Source: Pseudonocardia parietis (lineage in GTDB: Bacteria; Actinomycetota; Actinomycetes; Mycobacteriales; Pseudonocardiaceae). Taken from it: a stretch of DNA of 64,000 nt. The notes beneath the pieces were generated by a model, which did no database searches, had not been told where the DNA came from, and saw only the letters and a list, made by a program, of their open reading frames with translations. Where the stretch lies: the NCBI RefSeq assembly GCF_017876315.1, contig NZ_JAGINU010000001.1:3224001-3288000 (forward strand). Reading direction: 5' to 3'. Both the position numbers and the translations under genes were made by a program. Below, piece by piece: positions 9,406 to 17,515 of this stretch (the stretch's first letter is position 1; each line of letters begins with the position of its first letter).

Positions 9406-9774
9406 ATGCGTCCACGACACATGGCCGTCGGCGCGGTCGCGATGGCGATCGCCATCGCGACCGGCGGTATCACCGGCACGGCGCTCGCCGATCCACCGGC
9501 AGCCACCGACCCGACGCCGATGACGGTGACCTCACAGGCCGGGCCGATCGAGGCGACCGCGTTGAACGCCCGCGGTGAGGGGGCCACGTTCCGGGTGCCG
9601 GCCGGCGGTTGGGTCGACATCCCGACCGAGGAGGGTGGTTACACGCGGCTGGTGATCTCCGAGGGTGGCCGCTACATCGGGGAGTACCCGCTCTACAACC
9701 CGGGGCTGCGTACCTTCTGCGACGTCGGGCCCGCCTCACCGGAGCCGCGACTGAACTGCGGGATCATCGCCTGA
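9406..9774 (+). CDS. Small secreted protein of unknown function
   Basis: The 122-aa product starts with a clear Sec signal peptide: basic MRPRH, hydrophobic AVGAVAMAIAIATGG, and a likely cleavage after TALA. The mature part is about 95 residues with a beta-rich look (FRVPAGGWVDIPTEEGGYTR, then RYIGEYPLYNPGLR). It ends with two cysteines (FCDVGP and LNCGIIA), which could form one disulfide. ATG 9406 was preferred to ATG 9382 because GGGGGAG at 9394-9400 sits five bases before it. The upstream palindrome suggests tight control. I do not recognise a family. Confidence 0.7.
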   Translation: MRPRHMAVGAVAMAIAIATGGITGTALADPPAATDPTPMTVTSQAGPIEATALNARGEGATFRVPAGGWVDIPTEEGGYTRLVISEGGRYIGEYPLYNPGLRTFCDVGPASPEPRLNCGIIA

Positions 9775-9865
9775 GCCCCGGTCGACGTTCTCGGGGTGGA
9801 GGGGGCTCCGGTGAGCGTCGGCCGACCCGCACGACGCGGCAGCAGGCCGCCCGGAGGAGACAGCG

Positions 9866-10258
9866 GTGATCGAATACCGGATCGACCGGCGCTCCGGCGT
9901 GGCTGCCTACCTGCAGATCGTCCGGCAGACGAAAGAGGCACTGCTGCTCGGTGTGCTGCAGGCGGGAGACCAACTGCCGGCAGCTCGTGAGGTCGTCGAG
10001 GCTACCGCGATCAACCCGAACACCGTGCTCAAGGCCTACCGGGAGCTGGAGCGCGACGGGCTGGTCGAGGCCAAGCGGGGCGTCGGGACGTTCATCCGGT
10101 CCGACGCCGTCGCCGCAGGCCCCGCGGCGAGCTCGCCGCTGCGGGCCGAGATCGAGGGCTGGGCGGCCCGCGCCGTCGCGGACGGGTTGTCCCGGGAGGA
10201 GTCCGAGGCACTGGTCCGTGCTGCCCTCGACCGACACTACGAACTGGGGGAGCCATGA
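9866..10258 (+). CDS. GntR-family transcriptional regulator (YtrA type)
   Basis: At 130 aa this is a short GntR protein of the YtrA subfamily. Almost the whole chain is the winged helix (GVAAYLQIVRQTKEALLLG, then QLPAAREVVEATAINPNTV, then GVGTFI), plus a ~45-residue C-terminal helix pair for dimerisation. YtrA-type repressors typically sit first in an operon with an ABC transporter and respond to membrane or cell-wall stress, and that is the arrangement here. GTG 9866 follows a good GGAGGAG. The stop overlaps the ATPase start (ATGA). Confidence 0.9.
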   Translation: MIEYRIDRRSGVAAYLQIVRQTKEALLLGVLQAGDQLPAAREVVEATAINPNTVLKAYRELERDGLVEAKRGVGTFIRSDAVAAGPAASSPLRAEIEGWAARAVADGLSREESEALVRAALDRHYELGEP

Positions 10259-11136
10259 CCAGCAGCGGAACCTGTGTCCTGCGCACCAGGGGACTGGGCC
10301 AGCGGTACGGCGAGGCGTGGGCCCTGCGTGACTGTTCGATCGTCGTCGAGCCCGGATCCGTGGTCGCGCTGACCGGCGCGCCCGGCGCCGGGAAGTCCAC
10401 GCTGCTCGGTCTGTTGGCCGGACTCGAGAGCGTGTCCGAGGGCAGCGCCGAGGTGCTCGGTGAGCCGGTGCGCCCGGGTGGTCCGCACCCGGCGGTGAGC
10501 TATCTCAGCCAGGTCAGGCCGCTGATCGGGGACTTCACCGTCGCCGAGACCCTGCGCCTCGGCGCGGCGCTGAACCCGCGACGCTGGGACGACGCCCGTG
10601 CGGCCGACCTCACCGGGCCGCTGCCCCGCAGACGCCGCGCGTCCGAGCTGTCGGCCGGGCAGCGGGCCGTGCTCGCCCTCGCGCTGGTTCTCGGCACGAG
10701 GCCGGAGCTGTTGCTGCTCGACGAGCCACTGGCCGGACTCGACCCGCTCACCCGGCGCCGGGCACTGGCCGCGGTCACCGCGCACGTCGCGGAGACCGGT
10801 GCGACCGCGGTGCTCGCCTCACACGAGATCGACGACCTGCAGAACGCCTGCGACCGGATGGTGTTCCTCGAGCGCGGCCACGTCCTGCTCGACGCCGACA
10901 TCGACGCTCTGCTCACCGAGCACCGGGTTCTCCTCGGCCCGGCCGGCGCCGTCAGCTGGTCCGCGGACCACGACGTCGTCGTCGAACGACGGCTCCACGG
11001 TCGTAGCCAGACCGTACTGGTGCGGGGGGTGGCGCCCGGCGCGGCGCCGGGCTGGCAGGAGAGCCCACCGGACCTGCTCGAGCTGGTCACCACCTACCTG
11101 CGCACCACCGACGACCGTCGGGAGGGGCCTCGATGA
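10255..11136 (+). CDS. ABC transporter ATP-binding protein
   Basis: This 293-aa protein is an ABC ATPase with Walker A GAPGAGKST near residues 41-49, a signature motif LSAGQ (Gly to Ala change from the usual LSGGQ) near 133, Walker B LLLLDEP near 152-158, and the switch histidine in ASHEI near 188. The last ~80 residues form the accessory C-terminal region seen in drug- or bacitracin-type exporters. It overlaps the GntR stop and, at its own end, the permease start by four bases, so the three genes are a translationally coupled operon. The substrate is unknown. YtrA-type operons usually export antimicrobial compounds. Confidence 0.9.
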   Translation: MTSSGTCVLRTRGLGQRYGEAWALRDCSIVVEPGSVVALTGAPGAGKSTLLGLLAGLESVSEGSAEVLGEPVRPGGPHPAVSYLSQVRPLIGDFTVAETLRLGAALNPRRWDDARAADLTGPLPRRRRASELSAGQRAVLALALVLGTRPELLLLDEPLAGLDPLTRRRALAAVTAHVAETGATAVLASHEIDDLQNACDRMVFLERGHVLLDADIDALLTEHRVLLGPAGAVSWSADHDVVVERRLHGRSQTVLVRGVAPGAAPGWQESPPDLLELVTTYLRTTDDRREGPR

Positions 11137-11936
11137 GCTGGGTCATCTGGCGTCGCCATCGCACCGCGCTGGTCACCACCGCGGGTTTGGCGGGGACGTA
11201 CTGCCTGGTGCTCGCGGTACTGGCCGCGACCGGCACCGTCGACACCGTGGTTCGCGATCCGTTCGACATCCTCGGCAACCCGGCGGCGGACTTCTTCGGC
11301 TACCTGATGCTCGCCGCCCCGGCTCTGGCCGGTGCGTTCGTCGGCGCACCCCTGCTGGCAGGGGACCTGGAGCGTGGGACGCACGTACTGCTGCTGACCC
11401 AGTCGGTGTCGCGGCGCCGGTGGGCTGCGTCGGTCCTGCTCGTCGGCGGCGCAGTTGTCGCGGCGGCGGTGAGTGTGGTCGCGGCGGTGTACCTCGGTCT
11501 CGCTGCGACCGAGCCGTGGGCCGACCCCCGCACCATGGCCGCGACCGGCCTGATCCCGCTCGCGAGGACCCTGTCCGCGTTCGCCCTCGGCGCGCTGCTC
11601 GGGCTGCTGCTGCGCCGCGTACTCGCGTCAGCCGCGTCGACACTGGCGGCGGTGGTCGTCACAGAGGTGGCGGTGGCGGCCCTGCGGGGCGTCGCCGTCC
11701 CGGCTGAGCTGCGTACCGGCCCGCTGCCCTACGGCGGGACCGCCGACGAGGACACGTGGGTCGTCGACCGGGGCTACACCCTCGCCGGCGGCGGGATGCG
11801 CAGCGGCTCGACCGGAACCGGCTGCACCCAGGACGACGTGGAATGTCTGCAGGCACACGGCGTCGACGGGAGCTTCATGCTCGTGCATCCGATCGGCGAC
11901 CGATGGCCGCTCCACTGGGTGCCGCCGCTCATCTGA
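11133..11936 (+). pseudogene. ABC transporter permease, cut by IS21-family insertion (5' part)
   Basis: The 267-residue frame encodes about five membrane helices (for example LAGTYCLVLAVLAATG, YLMLAAPALAGAFVGAPLL, VAAAVSVVAAVYLGLAA) and a typical cytoplasmic loop ERGTHVLLLTQSVSRRRW. It then reaches an extracytoplasmic domain ending HPIGDRWPLHWVPPLI. The stop codon at 11934-11936 is supplied by the first bases of the IS21-type terminal repeat. Permeases of this group normally end with one more helix just after the HPxxxxWP segment. That helix is found beyond the element at 14748-14843 in the right frame. The transporter is therefore probably inactive or lacks its last helix. Confidence 0.8.
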
Positions 11937-12065
11937 AAGTGACCACTGCTGATCAGTGGAAGTGACCACCCTTGCGACCCGCCGACTGAGATCCACCACC
12001 AGTAGGCGGGCCCCCTCGACGCTCCGGTTGAACCGGCCGGAAGTCGTCGAGGGAGCCCACTCGGG

Positions 12066-13445
12066 ATGCTCGCATGGGAGTCGTACGTGGAAGCACAAGC
12101 ACTACGCGCGCAGGGATGGACGATCTCCGCGATCGCCCGGCATCTGGGCGTCACACGGGTGACCGTGCGCCGCTATCTGAGCGGCGAACACACGCCGGGG
12201 CAGCGGGCCCGCAGCGCGCCGGATCCGTTCGAGGGGTTCGCCGAGTACTGCCGGCTGCGGCTCGGTGCGGACCCGCATCTGTGGGCGACCACGTTGTTCG
12301 ACGAGGTCACCGCGCTGGGCTATGCGGGCTCGTATCCCTCGTTCACGCGCGCGCTGCGCGCCCGGGAGCTGCGCCCGGCCTGCGAGCCGTGTCGGTCGGG
12401 CAAGACCAGCCAGCGGGCGGTGATCGCCCACCCGCCGGGCGCCGAGACCCAGTGGGACTACCTGGAGCTGACCGACCCGCCCGCGCACTGGGGGTTCGCC
12501 GGCAGCGCGTTCGTGCTGCTCGGGGTGCTGGCGCACTCGAGCCGGTGGCGGGGCTGGATCACCGAGTCGCTCGATCAGCCGCACCTGATCGAAGGCCTCG
12601 ACCAGGTCGTCGGCCGTCTCGGCGGGGTGACGCGGCGGTGGCGGTTCGACCGGATGTCCACGGTGTGTCATCCCGGCTCGGGCCGGCTCACGGTCAGCTT
12701 CGGACCGGTGGCGGTGCACTACCGGGTCGGGATCGACATCTGCCCGCCGCGGCACGCCTGGCGCAAGGGCGCGGTGGAGAAGAGCGCGCACGTGATCGCC
12801 CAACGCTGGTGGCGCACCCTGGCCGACGACACCACCCTCGCGGGGGCCCAGGCCGGGCTGGACCGGATCTGCGCCCGCCTCGACGGACGCCGCCGCGCCG
12901 ACGCCGACGGGGGCAAGACGACCGTGGGCGCGCTGGCCGAGGCCGAGCCGTTGCGGGCGGCACCGGCGCCGCTGCCGGCGGTGCTGAGCGTCGAGCGCAC
13001 CGTGTCCGAGCAGGCCCTGGTCGCGTTCCGCGGCAACCGCTACTCGATCCCACCCGGGCACACCGGCGAGATCGTGACCGTTCGCCACCAACTCGGCACC
13101 CCGGCACTGGACATCGCCACCGCACGCGGTGTCGCGCTGGCGCATCACCTGCGGTCCCCGGACGGAGCCGGCGCACTGGTGCGCCTCGACGAACACGTCG
13201 CCGCCATGACCCGGGTGGTGCTCGCCGAGTTCACCGACCGCGCGCCCTGCCCGCGCAAGCACCGCCGCCCACCCACCGCCGACGCCCTGGCCGAAGCGGA
13301 TCGGATCCGCCACGCCCAGGCCGGCCCGGCCAGCGGCGAGCAGGTCGTCATCGACTTCGACGCCTACGCCTCCGGCACCCGCCCGCTGCGCGGACGCGCC
13401 CACACCGGCGAGACCAGCGGACAGGATGGGCGGGAGAGCTCATGA
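12066..13445 (+). CDS. istA: IS21-family transposase IstA
   Basis: The 459-aa protein has an N-terminal helix-turn-helix (GWTISAIARHLGVTRVTVRRY, about residues 18-38). The retroviral-type integrase core follows, with its first acidic residue in ETQWDYLEL, the second in RWRFDRMSTV, and the glutamate in KGAVEKSAHV, spaced as in IstA proteins. A basic C-terminal region rich in beta segments follows. It works with IstB to move the element. ATG 12066 is the first start after the left repeat. The stop overlaps istB by four bases. Confidence 0.92.
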   Translation: MLAWESYVEAQALRAQGWTISAIARHLGVTRVTVRRYLSGEHTPGQRARSAPDPFEGFAEYCRLRLGADPHLWATTLFDEVTALGYAGSYPSFTRALRARELRPACEPCRSGKTSQRAVIAHPPGAETQWDYLELTDPPAHWGFAGSAFVLLGVLAHSSRWRGWITESLDQPHLIEGLDQVVGRLGGVTRRWRFDRMSTVCHPGSGRLTVSFGPVAVHYRVGIDICPPRHAWRKGAVEKSAHVIAQRWWRTLADDTTLAGAQAGLDRICARLDGRRRADADGGKTTVGALAEAEPLRAAPAPLPAVLSVERTVSEQALVAFRGNRYSIPPGHTGEIVTVRHQLGTPALDIATARGVALAHHLRSPDGAGALVRLDEHVAAMTRVVLAEFTDRAPCPRKHRRPPTADALAEADRIRHAQAGPASGEQVVIDFDAYASGTRPLRGRAHTGETSGQDGRESS

Positions 13446-14305
13446 ACACCCACCGGCCCGACCATGCGGTCAACCAGGCTGAACCCGACGGCTCGAGCGA
13501 GGCGGCGACCTATCAGCGGCTGCGCGCTCACCTGGAGGTCCTCAAGCTGGGCACGGCCGCCGAGGCGTTGACCGGGGTGCTCGACGCCGCCCGCGCCGAG
13601 CAGCTCTCGCCCACCGCGGTGATGGAACGGCTGCTCGGGCTCGAGGTCTCCCACGCCGAGGCCCGTCGGTTGGCCGGCAGGTTGCGGTTCGCCTGCCTGC
13701 CGCACTCCTGGACCCTGGACGAGTTCGACTTCGCCGCCCAACCCGGGGTCGACGAGAAACTCGTGCGTGAGCTCGCGGCGCTGCGCTTCCTCGACGACGC
13801 CGGCAACGTCCTGTTCGTCGGTCCACCCGGCACCGGCAAGACGATGCTCGCGGTCGCACTCGCCCGGGCCGCGGTCGATGCCGGGCACCGGGTCTACTTC
13901 ACCACCGCCGCCGACCTGGCCAAACGCTGCCGCAAGGCCGCCTTGGAAGGACGCTGGGCCACCGCGATGCGGTTCTACTGCGGCCCCCGGCTGCTGGTGA
14001 TCGACGAGTTCGCCTACTCCCGCACCGCGCCGGACCCGGACGCGAACGCCGCCCTGTTCGAGGTGATCAACCGCCGCTATCTGAAGTCGTCGACGATCGT
14101 GACCAGCCACGCCGGAGTGGCCAGCTGGGGTGACCGGCTGGCCGACCCGATGCTGGCCGCCGCGCTGCTCGACCGGCTGCTGCACCGGGGCATCGTCGTC
14201 GCCATCGACGGGCCCTCCTACCGGATGCGGGCCCACCAGCAACGCAGTAACCAACTCCGGCGGGCGCTCGGCGAGCACGACCCGACCGGGCAGGGCCGAT
14301 CATGA
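13442..14305 (+). CDS. istB: IS21-family helper ATPase IstB
   Basis: A 287-aa DnaA/DnaC-like AAA+ ATPase. Walker A GPPGTGKT lies near residues 127-134 and Walker B LLVIDEF near 184-190, and the sensor region STIVTSHAGVASW and a C-terminal RMRAHQQRS follow. IstB oligomers select the target and stimulate IstA. The frame is open far upstream inside istA, but the ATG at 13442, in the four-base overlap with the istA stop, is the expected start. The N-terminal ~100 residues carry the usual helical IstB domain. Confidence 0.92.
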   Translation: MNTHRPDHAVNQAEPDGSSEAATYQRLRAHLEVLKLGTAAEALTGVLDAARAEQLSPTAVMERLLGLEVSHAEARRLAGRLRFACLPHSWTLDEFDFAAQPGVDEKLVRELAALRFLDDAGNVLFVGPPGTGKTMLAVALARAAVDAGHRVYFTTAADLAKRCRKAALEGRWATAMRFYCGPRLLVIDEFAYSRTAPDPDANAALFEVINRRYLKSSTIVTSHAGVASWGDRLADPMLAAALLDRLLHRGIVVAIDGPSYRMRAHQQRSNQLRRALGEHDPTGQGRS

Positions 14306-14685
14306 CCATCCTGGGCGAGCACCCCTGCCCGGCCTGCGGCCGGCAGGTCACCGTGACCCGACGCAACCCCAACCGCCGGTTCTGCTCCTCGCGCTGTCGA
14401 GCCGCGCATCACCGCGACCACCCGCACACCGCCCCGGACGCCGTTCCCGGCTCGTTCAACACCCCGAACGCCGTCACGCGCGATGCCCTCACCAGCCCGA
14501 ACGGCGACCACGCCGTTCCCGACGCCGTCCCGAACGCCGTCCCACCCGGGCACGCCGTTCCCGCCGCGAACGGCGTCCAACGCTGCCCGCACTGCCGCAC
14601 CGAGCTGGCCGTCATCACCGTCGTCGTCCCCGCCGGCGCCGCCCACATCCGCACCCCGGAGGTGACCCACATGACCCCGACCTGA
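14302..14685 (+). CDS. Accessory zinc-ribbon protein of the IS21 element
   Basis: A 127-aa gene overlaps istB by four bases and lies inside the element. The N-terminus has a four-cysteine cluster: CPACGR near residue 9, then FCSSRCRAAHH about 18 residues later. A second half-site CPHC lies near residue 95. Between them is a Pro/Ala/Val-rich low-complexity linker with repeated NAVP/DAVP units, encoded by repeats of GAACGCCGT-like DNA. Small zinc-ribbon passenger genes occur in some actinobacterial IS21 elements. The role is not known to me; DNA binding is plausible. Confidence 0.6.
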   Translation: MTILGEHPCPACGRQVTVTRRNPNRRFCSSRCRAAHHRDHPHTAPDAVPGSFNTPNAVTRDALTSPNGDHAVPDAVPNAVPPGHAVPAANGVQRCPHCRTELAVITVVVPAGAAHIRTPEVTHMTPT

Positions 14686-14747
14686 CCACTACTCTGGCCG
14701 CGCCAGGGTGGTCACTTCCACCGATCAGAACTGGTCATTTTCGCTGA

Positions 14748-14843
14748 GCGCCAGCATGGGCGGAGGTGGGCGCGCACCTGCTACTCGCGAGCGCCGCGCT
14801 CGTGGTCCTGTTCTGGCGTGTGCGCCGTCCACTCGGTCGCTGA
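14748..14843 (+). pseudogene. Displaced last helix of the ABC permease
   Basis: Just right of the IS21 element, in the same codon phase as the permease, the sequence reads APAWAEVGAHLLLASAALVV, continues LFWRVRRPLGR and stops at TGA 14841-14843. This is one membrane helix followed by a basic tail, which is the expected C-terminal end of the transporter interrupted at 11934. Confidence 0.75.
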
Positions 14844-15439
14844 GAGCCCGCCCGCCCGACGGTGGGCTCCGGCTCCCGGAGAGGCGGGCGGACCCACCTG
14901 TTGGTGAACGGCAGGAAGTCCGGGTGCTCGCCGCTGCACAGAGGGAGCAGTAGCCGGTGCCACGGCCGCGGAGCACGTAGCTGGCGTCACCGACCGACCC
15001 CGGCAGTGGACGACGGACGCGTCACCGACGACGCATAGCGGGAGATCACCCGGTGAGGACGAGCTTGCCCTGAACGTGACCTTCTGACCGCCCGCCGTGA
15101 TGTTCGGGGCGAGCCGCCCGGTAGCCATCAGCGCGGCGACGCGCTCGAGGCCGCTCCGGTCGAGGCGCCGGTGGACGAACACGCCGCCGAGTCCGGTCAC
15201 CGACGGGTCCCCACCCCTCGGCGGGCGACCACGACACTGGCCGACCGCCCTGGATCACCCACTGCGCCCGGCGAAGTCATCGATCACGGGCTTCCACCGC
15301 ATCGTCCATCGTCCGTCGGGCGCGGCCGTCGCGGTCGGGCCCAGGCTGCGGAACTGGTTCGGGCCCTTCAGGGCAGCCTGCTCGGCAGGGAAGTGCGTGT
15401 ACTCGCAGGCGCGCGCGCATCGGACGTCGGCAGTGCCCC
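14844..15439. other. Gene-free stretch with a decayed alcohol dehydrogenase tail
   Basis: No intact gene is seen. On the reverse strand near 15085-15200 the sequence reads GGVFVHRRLDRSGLERVAAL and then MATGRLAPNITA. This resembles the C-terminal VxPDGxxLxxLxxLxxxGxLxP segment of medium-chain dehydrogenases. The flanks are frameshifted. The rest shows no coding pattern that I can support. Confidence 0.35.
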
Positions 15440-17515
15440 TCAGCCGTCGTCCCGCGCCTCTTGCGCCCGTTCCCGAGCGGCCTCCGCGGCATCCTCTGCG
15501 TTCTCCCGCACCTCCTCGCGCTCATCGGCCAAGATCTCACCGGGGCGCATCACGTCGACCATCCCGAACGCACCGACGGCGTCCACCACGATCTCGCGCC
15601 CCGGCTCGCTGCAGGCCCGCTCGCACTCGGTGCCGCCGAACACCACCCGGCCGACGACTCGGGCGCTCACGCCGTCGGGCACCACGACGTCGACGCTGCC
15701 GAAGAGCGCACCCACCTCCACCCGTTCCTGGGCGGGCCCGACGGTGACCTGCCGGCTGCCCAGCAGCGCCGTGCCGTCGTCCGCGGTGACGATCTGGGTC
15801 CCGATGAACAGCACCACTCCGGCGAGCAGCACCACACCGGCCCCACCTGTGAGGCGCTGCGGCAGTCTCCTCACGCCACTGCCGGCGACGGTCGGGACGG
15901 GCTCGGTGACGACCTGGGTCGGGGCCTCCTCGGAGGCGGACCAGTACGGGGCCGGGTCGCGCAGCGCATCGTCGGGGCGCGTCGCCACGCTGACGGCCGG
16001 GCCGGGTGCGCGGTGACGGGTCGACTGCGTCGCCCCGGGGCCCGGGGTCGCCCGCGGCCGCCCCGACGACCCGGCACTCGTCAGCGTCTGCCGCGGGGTG
16101 GGCCGCTTGCGTGTCAGCACAGTCGCGGTCACCACGGCGGTGACGAACAGGATCCCGGCCATGAGGATGTAGAGGTACACGCCGGCCGCCGAGTTCTGCG
16201 GGGCGCCCTCCGCCTCGGTGGTGGTGGCGTTGAGCACCGCTGTTCCGGCGACGTTGACGACGGCGCCTCCGACGGCGAGCATCACCGACACCAGACCGGA
16301 GACCACGCCGTGCCGTTCGGGTGGTGCCTGGCCGGTCGCCAGGTTGAACCCGGAGGTGTTGATCGCTCCTGCGGCCATTCCGAGCAGCCCGACCGAGGCG
16401 ACCATCAGCGGGAACGACGACACCCCCGCCAGCATCGTGAAGGTTCCCACCGTCCCGATCACGATGCCGCCCAGGAGTGTGCGCGCGGGGCCGATCCGTG
16501 TGGCGAGCCACCCGGCGAAGATGCCACCGAGGATGATGCCGGGCGCGGGTGCTGCGAACAGCAGGGCGCTCGGGCCGGTGCCGGCCAGCCCGTAGCCGAG
16601 TCCGAGTTCCGGTGACACCTTGGCGATGAGGCTCATCAGCTGGATCGTGCTCTGGAAAGATCCCGCGGCCAGCACCACGGCCAGCAGTGTCAGCAGGAGT
16701 GGCCTGCTCAACGCTCGGATGTCGACGATGGGCTCGTCGACCCGCAGGGCCAGGACCGCCCAGCCGACCAGGGCGGCACCCCCGGCCGCGAGCAGGGCGA
16801 TCATTCCTCCGGACAGCCACCCGAGGTCCTGCCCGAGGCTGGCGTAGCCGAGCACGCCGGCGAGGCCGCCGCCCAGCAGCAGTGCCCCGCCCACGTCGAT
16901 CCTGCCGCTGCCGAGGATCGGCGACTCCGGGATGAACAGGCGAACGCTCAATCCGGCGGCCGCGGCCAGGACGACCGACACGGCGAACACGCTCTGGAAG
17001 CCGAACTGCGCGATGAGCGGCTCCATCAGGAACGGCTCGACGATGCCGACGATCGCGGAGGCGGAGGTCACGATTCCGATCGCGGTCATCGCCACCCGCG
17101 GGGGACAGAGCTGGCGCGTGAGTGCCACCGTGAGGAACACCACGGCCATGGCGGAGCCCTGGAGGAACCGTCCCAGCAGGAAGAGCGCGAGGTTGGGCGC
17201 GATGAGGCAGATCACCGAGCCTGCGCCCGAGACGAATATCGTGATGAGCAGTACTCGGCGTCTACCGAAGACGTCGGCGCTCTTGGCGAGCAACGGTGAA
17301 CAGATGGCGCCCGCCAGCATCGCGCTCGAGTTCAGCCAGGCGACCTTGTTGGTGCCGAAGTACTCGAGCATCTCCGTCGTGACCATCTGGGGAGTGGTGA
17401 TGACGGTGTCGGCCATACGGTTGGCGAGGACGAGGACGCCCACCCAGCCGATGAGCCGCCAACTCCATCGGCGCTCCTCGACGATGCGATCGAGCTCGAC
17501 GGTGGCGTCGTTCAC
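15440..17515 (-). CDS. MFS transporter with a C-terminal LiaF-like (cell-wall stress) domain
   Basis: This 691-aa protein combines two parts. Residues 1 to ~475 are a 14-helix-type DHA2 major facilitator with motif A-like LLAKSADVFGRRRVLLITIF and a motif GRFLQGSAMAVVF. After a ~75-residue Pro/Arg-rich linker comes one helix (GAGVVLLAGVVLFIGTQIV) and a beta-rich region VEVGALFGSVDVVVPDGVSA, then VGAFGMVDVMRPGE. That region resembles the C-terminal domain of LiaF/PspC-type cell-envelope stress proteins. It ends in a charged helix (REEVRENAEDAAEAARERAQ). Its ATG overlaps the stop of the upstream FAD enzyme, so the two are coupled. A drug or metabolite exporter with a stress-sensing tail is a plausible reading. 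Confidence 0.8.
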   Translation of the reverse strand: MNDATVELDRIVEERRWSWRLIGWVGVLVLANRMADTVITTPQMVTTEMLEYFGTNKVAWLNSSAMLAGAICSPLLAKSADVFGRRRVLLITIFVSGAGSVICLIAPNLALFLLGRFLQGSAMAVVFLTVALTRQLCPPRVAMTAIGIVTSASAIVGIVEPFLMEPLIAQFGFQSVFAVSVVLAAAAGLSVRLFIPESPILGSGRIDVGGALLLGGGLAGVLGYASLGQDLGWLSGGMIALLAAGGAALVGWAVLALRVDEPIVDIRALSRPLLLTLLAVVLAAGSFQSTIQLMSLIAKVSPELGLGYGLAGTGPSALLFAAPAPGIILGGIFAGWLATRIGPARTLLGGIVIGTVGTFTMLAGVSSFPLMVASVGLLGMAAGAINTSGFNLATGQAPPERHGVVSGLVSVMLAVGGAVVNVAGTAVLNATTTEAEGAPQNSAAGVYLYILMAGILFVTAVVTATVLTRKRPTPRQTLTSAGSSGRPRATPGPGATQSTRHRAPGPAVSVATRPDDALRDPAPYWSASEEAPTQVVTEPVPTVAGSGVRRLPQRLTGGAGVVLLAGVVLFIGTQIVTADDGTALLGSRQVTVGPAQERVEVGALFGSVDVVVPDGVSARVVGRVVFGGTECERACSEPGREIVVDAVGAFGMVDVMRPGEILADEREEVRENAEDAAEAARERAQEARDDG

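Larger units (their letters stand above)
11934..14743 (+). mobile_element. IS21-family insertion sequence with three genes
   Basis: A ~2.8 kb element is bounded by imperfect inverted repeats at 11934-11972 and 14705-14743 (34 of 40 positions match over the first 40). Each end carries two spaced GTGACC-type sub-repeats, as usual for IS21. It contains istA, istB and a short third gene, all on the plus strand with ATGA overlaps. It is inserted in an ABC permease gene. I found no clean target-site duplication, so the exact ends are uncertain by a few bases. Confidence 0.85.

Noticed and set aside
12074..14305. 743-aa forward frame covering istA and istB
   Set aside because: The first 456 residues are an out-of-frame reading of istA; only the part from ATG 13442 is the IstB protein.
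15440..17515. Two separate genes instead of an MFS-LiaF fusion
   Set aside because: No stop, start with ribosome site, or phase change is visible between the parts; the fusion is kept, with a frame error noted as the alternative.
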